A stretch of DNA of 64,000 nucleotides from Acidobacteriota bacterium (GTDB lineage: Bacteria > Acidobacteriota > Vicinamibacteria > Marinacidobacterales > Marinacidobacteraceae). The stretch covers positions 38,884-102,883 of the forward strand of contig JAJDVI010000085.1 of NCBI GenBank assembly GCA_022826195.1, in the 5' to 3' direction. Below the pieces are notes generated by a model. It did no database searches and had not been told where the DNA came from. It worked only from the letters and a program-made list of their open reading frames with translations. This document shows, piece after piece, positions 56,496 through 64,000 of the stretch (its first letter is position 1; each line of letters opens with the position of its first letter). Both the position numbers and the translations under genes were made by a program.

Positions 56496-58553
56496 ATGGT
56501 AAAGATGACTCGTTCTTCTGCCGGCAGGCGTTCTGACCGGCTGGTGCTCCTTGGCGCGCTCGCGTGCGCCGGGATTCTGCTCGCCGGGTCCGCCCAGGCG
56601 CAGGATCCGGTGGAACTCGTGGTGGATCCGCCGGAACTGACGCTCGAGGTCGGCACGACCGCGCAGCTCGACGCGACCGTCCGGGACGCGGCCGGCAACG
56701 AACTCGAGCGCGGGGTGGTCTTCTTCTCCCGGGCCCGGCGCTACGTCGGGGTGAACCCGGCGGGGATGGTGGAGGCCCACCGTCCCGGCGAGCACACCCT
56801 GATCGCCATGGTCCCGGCGGACCCGGGCGCCATGGACCGGCGCGCCGAGCCGGCGCTGATGGTCGAGATTCCGGTGACGGTGCCGTGGCCGCCGCTCGCG
56901 AGCGTCGCGATCGGGGAGCTTCCCGGCAACCTCTACGCCGGCACCTCGCTGCGGGTCACCGCGACCGCCACCGACACCTCCGGCGCCGAGCGCAAGCCCG
57001 ACTTCGCCTGGTCGTCGAGCGATTCCGGTGTGGCGACGGTGAGCCCCCACGGCGTCCTGATGCTCCACGGCGAGGGCTCCGCGACGATCTCCGCGAGCGC
57101 CGAATCCGCGAGCGGCGACGTCACGGTCCGGGTGAGCGCCAATCCGGCGGTCCGCCTCGAGGTCTCCGCGGCCGAAGAAGAGGTCCGCACCGGCGACGTG
57201 GTCTGGTTCGAAGCCCGCGCCCTCGACGCCGGCGGGAACGAGGTCCCGGACTTCCCCATCCAGTACGCCGTCTCCAGCCGCACGCCGGACACCCTGGTGG
57301 CGCCCGGCGCGGCCGCCTTCGTGGAGCCGGACGGCGCCTTCGTGGCGGAACGGCCGGGGCTCCACACGGTGGTAGCGGCCGGCGGCTCCCTCACCGCGCG
57401 CGAGACGATCCGCGCCGTCTCCCGCAACATCAGGAAGGACTGGGAGATCGTGGGCCGGGGTCCGGTGCGCGACCGGCACACCTCGGACCTGTGGGTCTGG
57501 GAGGGCCTCGACGGCCGCGACTACGCGATCACCGGCACCTGGGGCGCCGACGGGCACGCCTACTTCTGGGACGTGACCGATCCGTCGAGCATCCACCTGG
57601 TGGACACCGTCCGGGTGGACGCCCGCACCGTGAACGACGTGAAGGTCTCCCCCGACGGGAAGTTCGCGGTCATCAGCCGCGAAGGCGCCTCGAACCGGCG
57701 GAACGGGCTGGTGGTCCTCGACGTGGCCAACCCCACCGACGGGGTGAAGATCCTGGCGCGCTACGACGACCAGATGACCGGCGGCGTCCACAACACGTTC
57801 GTCGCCGAGAACCACATCCTCGCGCTGTCCGCCGGGCGGCGTTACGACATCCTGAACGCCGAGGACCCGGAGAACCCCTACCGGGTGGGCCGCTTCGAAC
57901 TCGATACCCCTGGCCACGGCATCCACGACGTCTGGGTCCAGGACGGCGTCGCCTGGTCCTCGAACTGGATGGACGGGGTGGTCGCGGTGGACATCGGCGG
58001 CGGCGGCAAGGGCGGCGCCCCCAACAACCCCGTGATGATGGGCAGCTTCCGGTACCCGAACGGCTGGAACCACGCCGGCTTCCCCTACCGGAGCCAGTCC
58101 ACCGGCAAGATGCTGGTCTTCGCCGGCGACGAGAACTTCCCCTGGGGCTTCGACCCCGAGGGCAAGCTCCCGGACCGGGCCGCCGGCTGGGTCCACATCG
58201 CCGAATGGGATGAGGACGGCGGAATCGGCCGGGAGGTGGCGCGCTACCAGGTGCCCGAGGCCGGCACGCACAACCTCTGGATCGAGGACGACATCATGTA
58301 TGTCGGCTACTACAACGGCGGGCTCCGGGTGGTGGACGTCTCCGGCGAGCTGCGCGGCGACCTCTACCAGCAGGGCCGCGAGATCTCGTTCTTCGAGCCC
58401 GCCGATCCCGACGGCTTCAAGCCGAACGCTCCGTTCGTCTGGGGCCCGCAGCCGTTCAAGGGCACCATCTTCTTCACCGACTTCAACTCGGGCCTCTGGG
58501 CCGTCCGGCTCGTGGATCCCGAGACCCCGCGCAACATGGGGGAACCCAACTGA
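56496..58553 (+). CDS. Exported Ig-like plus beta-propeller protein, paralogue A
   Basis: From ATG 56496 this is 685 residues, exactly the length of its two paralogues, which supports the start; AGGAGG is 13 bases upstream. A signal peptide (to about 35, ending AQAQ) precedes three Ig-like domains of BIG2 type (LTLEVGTTAQLDATVRDAAG; FAWSSSDSGVATVSPHGVLM; VRTGDVVWFEARALDAGG). From about 305 a propeller with LVIVD-like blades follows (TSDLWVWEGLDGRDYAITGT, HAYFWDVTDPSSIHLVDTVR, GGLRVVDVSGELRGDLYQQG). It has no transmembrane anchor or catalytic motif I recognise. It is the least similar of the three and is translationally coupled to the next gene. Confidence 0.9.
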   Translation: MVKMTRSSAGRRSDRLVLLGALACAGILLAGSAQAQDPVELVVDPPELTLEVGTTAQLDATVRDAAGNELERGVVFFSRARRYVGVNPAGMVEAHRPGEHTLIAMVPADPGAMDRRAEPALMVEIPVTVPWPPLASVAIGELPGNLYAGTSLRVTATATDTSGAERKPDFAWSSSDSGVATVSPHGVLMLHGEGSATISASAESASGDVTVRVSANPAVRLEVSAAEEEVRTGDVVWFEARALDAGGNEVPDFPIQYAVSSRTPDTLVAPGAAAFVEPDGAFVAERPGLHTVVAAGGSLTARETIRAVSRNIRKDWEIVGRGPVRDRHTSDLWVWEGLDGRDYAITGTWGADGHAYFWDVTDPSSIHLVDTVRVDARTVNDVKVSPDGKFAVISREGASNRRNGLVVLDVANPTDGVKILARYDDQMTGGVHNTFVAENHILALSAGRRYDILNAEDPENPYRVGRFELDTPGHGIHDVWVQDGVAWSSNWMDGVVAVDIGGGGKGGAPNNPVMMGSFRYPNGWNHAGFPYRSQSTGKMLVFAGDENFPWGFDPEGKLPDRAAGWVHIAEWDEDGGIGREVARYQVPEAGTHNLWIEDDIMYVGYYNGGLRVVDVSGELRGDLYQQGREISFFEPADPDGFKPNAPFVWGPQPFKGTIFFTDFNSGLWAVRLVDPETPRNMGEPN

Positions 58554-59677
58554 TGTCTTCCCGCTCCCGCTTCCTGGCGTCCGTCCTGCTCCTGGGCCTG
58601 TCCCTCGCCCCGCTGGCGGCCGCCGAAGATCCCGAGCCGCCGCGGCGCAACTACTTCGTCTACGTCTGCGCCGAGTCGGATGACACCGTGCACCTGCTCC
58701 GCTACGGGCCGAGCGGTTTCGAGGAGCTCGACGAGATCACGGTCGGCAGCTTCCCGACGGAGACCGAGGGCCCGCACGGGATCAACATCTCGCCCGACGG
58801 CCGGCACTGGTTCCTCTCCATCGCCCATGGCATGCCGTTCGGCGCGGTGCACAAGTACGAGACCGGGACCAACGAGTGGCTCGGGGACGCCACCCTCGGC
58901 ATGTTCCCGGCGACGATGGACGTCTCGCCGAGCACCGGGCTGCTCTACGTCGTCAACTTCAACCTCCACGGCGACCACGTCCCGAGCACCATCTCGGTGG
59001 TGGAGACCGGGACCATGATCGAGGTGGCCACCATCGACACCGGCGTCATGCCCCACGGGGCGCGGATGAACGCGAAGGGCGACCGGCTCTACTCGGTGAA
59101 CATGATGGACGACGAGCTCGTCGAGGTGGACGCCATGCGCTTCGAGATCGCCCGGCGCCTCTATCTGGGGACCGACCCGCATGCCGGACACGCCGGCATG
59201 GACCACGGCGACATGGGCGGCATGCGCGCGCCGGTCGTCAAGCCGACCTGGGCGACCAAGCCCTCGCCCGCCGGCAAGGTGTACGTGGCCGGGAACGGCG
59301 ACAGCGCCATCTACGAGGTGGACCTCGAGGGCTGGGAGGTCTCCCGGCGGTTCGACGCCGGACCGGGCGAGAACCCCTACAACCTTGAGATCACCTCGGA
59401 TGGCGGCGTGCTGGTCGCCACCTACAAGTCCGGCAAGAAGGTCGGCTTCTGGAACCTGGAGAGCGGCGAGCTGATCGCCGCCCCCGAGACCACGCGGCGC
59501 GTGCCGCACGGCGTGGTGGTGTCCGACGACGACCGCTACGCGATCGTGACCCTCGAAGGGGTCGGCGGCGAACCGGGGACGGTCGAGGTCTATGACATCG
59601 CCACCGCCCAGCGGGTCTCCGAGATCGACGTCGGCAAGCAGGCCGGCGGCATCATCTACTGGAAGGGCGAGCCGTAA
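58553..59677 (+). CDS. Exported YVTN-type seven-bladed propeller with His/Met loop
   Basis: This 374-residue protein starts at ATG 58553, overlapping paralogue A by one base (TGATG). A signal peptide (about 1-24) precedes repeated YVTN-like blades (YFVYVCAESDDTVHLLRYGP, HGINISPDGRHWFLSIAHGM, LYVVNFN, LYSVNMMDDELVEVDAMRFE, VYVAGNGDSAIYEVDLEGWE). Residues about 209-224 form a loop rich in His and Met (HAGHAGMDHGDMGGM), which could bind copper or another metal. No known enzyme motif is visible. It lies between Ig-propeller paralogues A and B in one operon. Confidence 0.88.
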   Translation: MSSRSRFLASVLLLGLSLAPLAAAEDPEPPRRNYFVYVCAESDDTVHLLRYGPSGFEELDEITVGSFPTETEGPHGINISPDGRHWFLSIAHGMPFGAVHKYETGTNEWLGDATLGMFPATMDVSPSTGLLYVVNFNLHGDHVPSTISVVETGTMIEVATIDTGVMPHGARMNAKGDRLYSVNMMDDELVEVDAMRFEIARRLYLGTDPHAGHAGMDHGDMGGMRAPVVKPTWATKPSPAGKVYVAGNGDSAIYEVDLEGWEVSRRFDAGPGENPYNLEITSDGGVLVATYKSGKKVGFWNLESGELIAAPETTRRVPHGVVVSDDDRYAIVTLEGVGGEPGTVEVYDIATAQRVSEIDVGKQAGGIIYWKGEP

Positions 59678-59694
59678 GCCCGGAGGAACCGACG

Positions 59695-61752
59695 ATGAAG
59701 CATGCGAACCCCTGGGCGCGGCTGCTGATCGCGCTCGGTGTCATGGTGGCGCTGGTCCCGGGACTGGCGCTCGCCCAGGAAGAGGAGGCCGACCCCGGCC
59801 CGCAGCCCGCCGAACTGATCGTCACGCCGGCGGAACTCGAACTCGAGGTCGGCGACGCGCTGACGCTCGAGGCCGAGGTGCGGGACTCCGAGGGCAACCC
59901 GCTGGACCGCCAGGTGGTGTTCTATTCGCGCCGCCGGCGCGCGGTCGGCGTCAACCCGGCGGGGATCGTCGAGGCCTACCGGCCCGGCGAGCACACCCTG
60001 ATCGCCATGGTCCCGAAGGACCCGGAGGACCTCCACCGGCGGGCCGAGCCCGCGGTCACGGTGGAGATCCCGGTGACCATCCCGAACCCCCCGGTGGCGA
60101 CCGTCGAGGTCGCGAACCTGCCGGGCCACCTCTACGCCGGGACCGAGATCGGCCTGCGCCCGAGGGTCACCGACATCTCGGGGGCGGTCCGGCACGACGT
60201 CGAAGTCGGCTGGAGCAGCGCGGACCCGTCCGTCGCGAGCGTGGACGCTCTCGGGACGCTCACCCTGGTGAGCGCCGGGCGGACGACGCTGACGGTGTCG
60301 GCCGAGGAGGCGTCGAGCGACGCCGCCATCGAGGTGCTCGCCAACCCGGTGGCCTCGATCACGCTGAGCGGAGCGCCGGACGAGCCGGTGCGGACGGGCG
60401 ACGTGGTGTTCTTCGAGGCGAAGGTGACGGACGCCTCCGGGAACGCGGTGCCCGACTATCCGTTGCAGTTCGCCACCCTCGGGATGCCGGCGGACGGCAT
60501 CGTGGCGCCGGGCGCCATCGGCCAGGTCGATGATGAGGGCGCCTTCGTGGCGGAGCGGTCGGGAACCCATACGGTGATCGTGGACGGGTTCACGCACTCG
60601 GCAACCGCGACGGTCGCCGTCGTCTCCCGGAACGTGCGGAAGGACGTCGAGGTCGTGGGACGCGGCCCGGTCCGCGACCGGCGCACCTCGGACCTCTGGG
60701 TCTGGGAGGGCACCGACGGGCGTGACTACGCCGTCACTGGCACCCACAGCGCCGACGGCCACGCCTACTTCTGGGACGTCACCGATCCCGCGGCGATCTC
60801 GCTGATCGACACGGTCCGGGTGGACGCCCGGACGGTGAACGACGTCAAGGTCTCGGAGGACGGGAAGTTCTGCGTGATCAGCCGCGAAGGCGCGTCGAAC
60901 CGGAAGAACGGCCTGGTGATCCTCGACGTCAGCGACCTGGCGAACGGCATCGAGGTGATCGCCCGCTACGACGACCAGCTCAGCGGCGGGGTCCACAACG
61001 TCTTCATCGCCGAGGACCACATCTACGCGCTCTCGGCGGGCCGGCGCTACGACATCCTGAACGCCGAGGACCCGACGAACCCCTACCGGGTGGGCCGCTT
61101 CGAGTTGGACACCCCGGGCCATTCGATCCACGACGTGTGGGTCGCGGACGGGATCGCCTACTCGTCCAACTGGAACGACGGGATCGTGGCGGTGGACGTG
61201 GGCGGCGGCGGCCAGGGCGGCGCGCCGAACAACCCGGTGATGCTGGGCAGCACCCCGTACCCGAGCGGCTGGAACCACGCGGCCTACCCCTACCGCAGCA
61301 AGTCCACCGGCAAGTTCCTGATGATCGGCGGCGACGAGGCATTCCCCTACCAGTTGATGGAGGGGCCGCGGGCCCGGCGCCGGGCCGCCGGCTGGATCCA
61401 CATCTTCGAGTGGGACGAGTGGGACAGCCCCCGCGAGGTGGCCCGCTACCAGGTGCCGGAGGCCGGAACGCACAACCTCTGGGTGGAGGACGACATCCTC
61501 TACATCGCCTACTACAACGGCGGCCTGCGGGTGGTGGACATCTCCGGCGAGATGCGCGGCGACCTCTACCGGCAGGGCCGGGAGATCGCCTCGTTCCGCC
61601 CGTACGATCCCGAGACCGTCAAGCCGAACTCTCCTTTCGTCTGGGGACCGCAGCCCTACAAGGGCCACATCTACATCGCCGACAACACCTCGGGGCTCTG
61701 GGCCCTGAAGCTCGTTGACGCGAAGCCCGTAAACCTGGGCGAGCCCCACTGA
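59695..61752 (+). CDS. Exported Ig-like plus beta-propeller protein, paralogue B
   Basis: A 685-residue paralogue of the genes at 56496 and 61787. GGAGG lies nine bases before the ATG. A signal peptide (to about 26, ending LAQE) precedes three Ig-like domains (LELEVGDALTLEAEVRDSEG; VGWSSADPSVASVDALGTLT; VRTGDVVFFEAKVTDASG). The propeller follows from about 305 (TSDLWVWEGTDGRDYAVTGT, GVHNVFIAEDHIYALSAGRR, AGTHNLWVEDDILYIAYYNG). Similarity to paralogue C is very high throughout, including the linker sequences, so the duplication is recent. Function is unknown; an envelope binding or scaffold role is plausible. Confidence 0.9.
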   Translation: MKHANPWARLLIALGVMVALVPGLALAQEEEADPGPQPAELIVTPAELELEVGDALTLEAEVRDSEGNPLDRQVVFYSRRRRAVGVNPAGIVEAYRPGEHTLIAMVPKDPEDLHRRAEPAVTVEIPVTIPNPPVATVEVANLPGHLYAGTEIGLRPRVTDISGAVRHDVEVGWSSADPSVASVDALGTLTLVSAGRTTLTVSAEEASSDAAIEVLANPVASITLSGAPDEPVRTGDVVFFEAKVTDASGNAVPDYPLQFATLGMPADGIVAPGAIGQVDDEGAFVAERSGTHTVIVDGFTHSATATVAVVSRNVRKDVEVVGRGPVRDRRTSDLWVWEGTDGRDYAVTGTHSADGHAYFWDVTDPAAISLIDTVRVDARTVNDVKVSEDGKFCVISREGASNRKNGLVILDVSDLANGIEVIARYDDQLSGGVHNVFIAEDHIYALSAGRRYDILNAEDPTNPYRVGRFELDTPGHSIHDVWVADGIAYSSNWNDGIVAVDVGGGGQGGAPNNPVMLGSTPYPSGWNHAAYPYRSKSTGKFLMIGGDEAFPYQLMEGPRARRRAAGWIHIFEWDEWDSPREVARYQVPEAGTHNLWVEDDILYIAYYNGGLRVVDISGEMRGDLYRQGREIASFRPYDPETVKPNSPFVWGPQPYKGHIYIADNTSGLWALKLVDAKPVNLGEPH

Positions 61753-61786
61753 CAGCGCGACCGACTCTCCGCACAGGCCACCAACC

Positions 61787-63844
61787 ATGAATCGAACACT
61801 GCACTTCCGCACCGCTCCCCTCGCGGCTGCCGCCCTTCTCCTCCTCGCCTTCCCGGCGTTCGCCCAGGAAGAGGGGGAGGCGGAAGAGGGCCCGGAGCCC
61901 ACAGAGCTCATCATCACGCCGTCCGAGGTCGAACTCGAGGTCGGCGACTCGCTGACGCTCCAGTCCGAGGTCCGCGACGCCGAGGGCAACCCGATGGACC
62001 GCACGGTGGTGTTCTTCTCGCGCCGCCGGCGCTCGGTGGGCGTGAACCCGGCGGGCATCGTCGAGGCCTACCGCCCCGGCGACCACACCCTGATCGCGAT
62101 GGTGCCGAAGGATCCCGAGGACACCTCCCGGCGCGCCGAGCCGGCCGTCATGGTCGAGATCCCGGTGACCATCCCCAATCCCCCGGTGGCCACCGTCGAG
62201 GTGGTGAACCTCCCGGGCCACCTCTACGCGGGGACCGAGATCGGCCTCCGCTCCCTGGTGACCGACATCTCGGGCGCCGTCCGCAACGACGTGGAGGTGG
62301 GCTGGAGCAGCGCCGACCCGTCGGTGGCGAGCGTGGATGCTCTCGGAGTGCTCACCCTGATGGGCCCGGGCATGACCAGCGTCACCGTTTCCGCCGAGGA
62401 AGCCTCGAGCGACGTCGCGATCGAGGTGCTCGCCAACCCGGCGAACTCCATCTCGCTGAGCGGAGCGCCGGATGATGCGGTGCGGACCGGTGACGTGGTG
62501 TTCTTCACCGCGACGGCGATGGACGCTTCGGGGAACGCGGTGCCCGACTACCCGGTGCAGTTCGCGACCTTCGGAGTCCCCACCGACGGGATCGTGGCTC
62601 CGGGCGCCATCGGGCAGGTGGACGAGGACGGCGCCTTCGTGGCGGAGCGCACCGGCACCCACACGGTGATCGCCGACGGCTTCACGACCTCCGCCAGCGC
62701 GACGGTGGCGGTGGTGCCGAGGAACGTCCGCAAGGATGTGGAAGTGGTCGGGCAGGGACCCGTCCGCGACCGGCGCACCTCGGATCTCTGGGTCTGGGAG
62801 GGCGTTGACGGCCGCGACTACGCGGTCACCGGCACCCACAGCGCGGACGGCCACGCCTACTTCTGGGACGTGACCGATCCCTCGGCGATCGCCCTGATCG
62901 ACACGGTGCGGGTGGACGCCCGGACCGTGAACGACGTGAAGGTCTCCGAAGACGGGATGTTCTGCGTGATCAGCCGCGAGGGGGCCTCCAACCGGAAGAA
63001 CGGCCTGGTGATCCTCGACGTCAGCGATCCGCTGAACGGCGTCTCGGTGATCGCCCGCTACGACGACCAGCTCAGCGGCGGGGTCCACAACGTCTTCATC
63101 GCCGAGGACCACGTCTACGCGCTCTCCGCGGGACGCCGCTACGACATCCTGAACGCGGAGGATCCGACGAACCCCTACCGGGTGGGACGCTTCGAGCTGG
63201 ACACGCCGGGCCATTCCATCCACGACGTGTGGGTCCACGAGGGCATCGCCTATTCGTCCAACTGGAGCGACGGCGTGGTCGCCGTGGACGTCGGCGGCGG
63301 CGGCATGGGCGGGGCGCCGAACAACCCCGTGATGCTCGGCAAGACGCCCTATCCGAGCGGCTGGAACCACGCGGCGTATCCCTACCGCAGCCAGTCCACG
63401 GGCAAGTTCCTGATGATCGGCGGCGACGAGGCGTTCCCGTACCAGACGATGCGCGCGGAACGCACCCCGGGCCGCGCGGCCGGCTGGATCCACATCTTCG
63501 AGTGGGACGACTGGGAGAACGCCCGCGAGGTGGCCCGCTACCAGGTGCCGGAGGCCGGGACCCACAACCTCTGGGTGGAGGACGACATCCTCTACATCGC
63601 CTACTACAACGGCGGCCTCCGGGTGGTCGACATCTCCGGCGAACTGCGCGGCGACCTCTACCGGCAGGGCCGCGAGATCGCCATGTTCCGCCCGTTCGAC
63701 CCCGAGAGCCGGATCCCGAACGCTCCGATGGTTTGGGGACCGCAGCCCTACAAGGGCAACATCTTCCTCAGCGACATGAACTCCGGCCTCTGGGCCGTCA
63801 AGCTCGTCGACCCGGAGCCGATCAACCTCGGCGAACCGGAGTAG
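61787..63844 (+). CDS. Exported Ig-like plus beta-propeller protein, paralogue C
   Basis: A 685-residue close paralogue of the gene at 59695, 34 bases downstream of it. The signal peptide is residues 1 to about 26 (ending AFAQE). Ig-like domains and propeller align end to end with paralogue B (VGVNPAGIVEAYRPGDHTLI; VEVGWSSADPSVASVDALGV; GGLRVVDISGELRGDLYRQG). Differences cluster in surface-like positions of the Ig domains and in the loop after EAFPYQ (TMRAERTPGRA against LMEGPRARRRA). It ends the operon; a dispersed repeat follows 17 bases after the stop. Confidence 0.9.
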   Translation: MNRTLHFRTAPLAAAALLLLAFPAFAQEEGEAEEGPEPTELIITPSEVELEVGDSLTLQSEVRDAEGNPMDRTVVFFSRRRRSVGVNPAGIVEAYRPGDHTLIAMVPKDPEDTSRRAEPAVMVEIPVTIPNPPVATVEVVNLPGHLYAGTEIGLRSLVTDISGAVRNDVEVGWSSADPSVASVDALGVLTLMGPGMTSVTVSAEEASSDVAIEVLANPANSISLSGAPDDAVRTGDVVFFTATAMDASGNAVPDYPVQFATFGVPTDGIVAPGAIGQVDEDGAFVAERTGTHTVIADGFTTSASATVAVVPRNVRKDVEVVGQGPVRDRRTSDLWVWEGVDGRDYAVTGTHSADGHAYFWDVTDPSAIALIDTVRVDARTVNDVKVSEDGMFCVISREGASNRKNGLVILDVSDPLNGVSVIARYDDQLSGGVHNVFIAEDHVYALSAGRRYDILNAEDPTNPYRVGRFELDTPGHSIHDVWVHEGIAYSSNWSDGVVAVDVGGGGMGGAPNNPVMLGKTPYPSGWNHAAYPYRSQSTGKFLMIGGDEAFPYQTMRAERTPGRAAGWIHIFEWDDWENAREVARYQVPEAGTHNLWVEDDILYIAYYNGGLRVVDISGELRGDLYRQGREIAMFRPFDPESRIPNAPMVWGPQPYKGNIFLSDMNSGLWAVKLVDPEPINLGEPE

Positions 63845-63860
63845 GGGGAGACCCGGGACC

Positions 63861-63878
63861 GCCGGTCTTCAGACCGGC
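63861..63878. repeat. Dispersed palindromic repeat after the propeller operon
   Basis: GCCGGTCT-TC-AGACCGGC, identical over 18 bases to the copy at 17697-17714, including the preceding GGGACC. It lies 17 bases after the stop of paralogue C, the same placement as after parE. Confidence 0.7.
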
Positions 63879-63944
63879 ACGCGGCCCGCAGGACCGCCGC
63901 AGACCCCTCGTAAGTCGTTGTTATTGCGGGCGAGTATACACGAT

Positions 63945-63958
63945 CCCCGAAAACGGGG
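63945..63958. other. Short hairpin near the window end
   Basis: CCCCG-AAAA-CGGGG forms a small perfect stem that extends by GA/TC on the outside, with a TATACA hexamer just before it at 63935-63940. It has no T run. It may be a weak terminator or the end of an element that continues beyond the window. Confidence 0.35.
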
Positions 63959-64000
63959 GTCACGTCTGGGGCCACTTCCTCAACGGCCCGGCAGTCCCGA

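Noticed and set aside
53406..58271. A 1621-codon open frame on the minus strand
   Set aside because: It runs antisense to three well-supported genes (FG-GAP protein, racemase, propeller A). Its translation is low-complexity Gly/Val/Pro/Arg/His with no domain. Long antisense frames are expected at this GC content.

Overview
The window is gene-dense, very GC-rich bacterial chromosome (around 70% GC by eye, with strong G/C at third codon positions). No rRNA, prophage, complete insertion sequence or CRISPR array was seen. The gene content fits a free-living diderm: meso-diaminopimelate-type MurE, a LapA-LapB fusion linked to lipopolysaccharide control, many exported proteins, and OxyR/KatG peroxide defence. 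The CRTAC1/ASPIC-UnbV protein, the small DUF5818-like exported protein and the Ig-plus-propeller proteins suggest an Acidobacteriota-like lineage. That placement is inference from gene families, not a phylogeny.

Layout. 1-730: end of an antitoxin, a ParE/RelE toxin and an unknown gene. 737-2101 (minus): hisS. 2211-10179: an exported protein, rho, then rplU-rpmA-obgE-nadD-rsfS-lapAB, an orphan membrane protein and a ComF-type phosphoribosyltransferase. 10396-13373: a P1-nuclease/phospholipase-C-fold exported protein, then an ECF sigma factor, STAS antagonist and 92-residue helical protein in overlapping frames, then DUF1573 and DUF2752 genes. 13419-17683: an overlapping type IIA topoisomerase pair (parC-parE-like). 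17798-18862: a degenerate YchF-like gene. 19170-36311: a nearly complete dcw cluster (mraZ, rsmH, ftsL, ftsI, murE, murF, mraY, murD, ftsW, murG, murC, ftsQ, ftsA, ftsZ) with a probable MraZ box in front; murB and ddl are absent. 36486-37280: pgeF. 37340-40697: exported katG and convergent oxyR, with OxyR-type operators before both. 40790-47860 (minus): radical SAM protein, coiled-coil zinc-ribbon protein, a CAT-anticodon tRNA (probably Ile2), rpoD, dnaG and a VapBC pair. 47950-52563: larB, two glycosyltransferases, a TPR protein and a small zinc-ribbon protein. 52593-53449: a HicB-HicA module whose HicB carries an extra N-terminal DNA-binding-like domain. 53478-63844: a CRTAC1-like FG-GAP protein, a proline-racemase-family enzyme and a four-gene operon of exported beta-propeller proteins, three of them 685-residue paralogues with Ig-like domains.

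How it works together. Most of the window is housekeeping: translation and ribosome assembly (hisS, rplU, rpmA, obgE, rsfS, tRNA), transcription (rho, rpoD), replication and topology (dnaG, parC/parE), NAD synthesis, peptidoglycan synthesis and division. Accessory layers are three toxin-antitoxin modules, the peroxide regulon and the exported propeller operon. A dispersed palindromic repeat built on GCCGGTCT-AGACCGGC or GCCGGCT-AGCCGGC sits in at least seven intergenic positions, and one copy lies between a gene and a duplicate of that gene's 3-prime end.

Least explained by known biology: the Ig-propeller operon (56496-63844), the ECF-STAS-92-residue module (11333-12548), the HicB fusion, and an FtsZ with a roughly 115-residue disordered N-terminal extension. 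No identity here was tested by database search; all calls rest on motifs recognised by reading.
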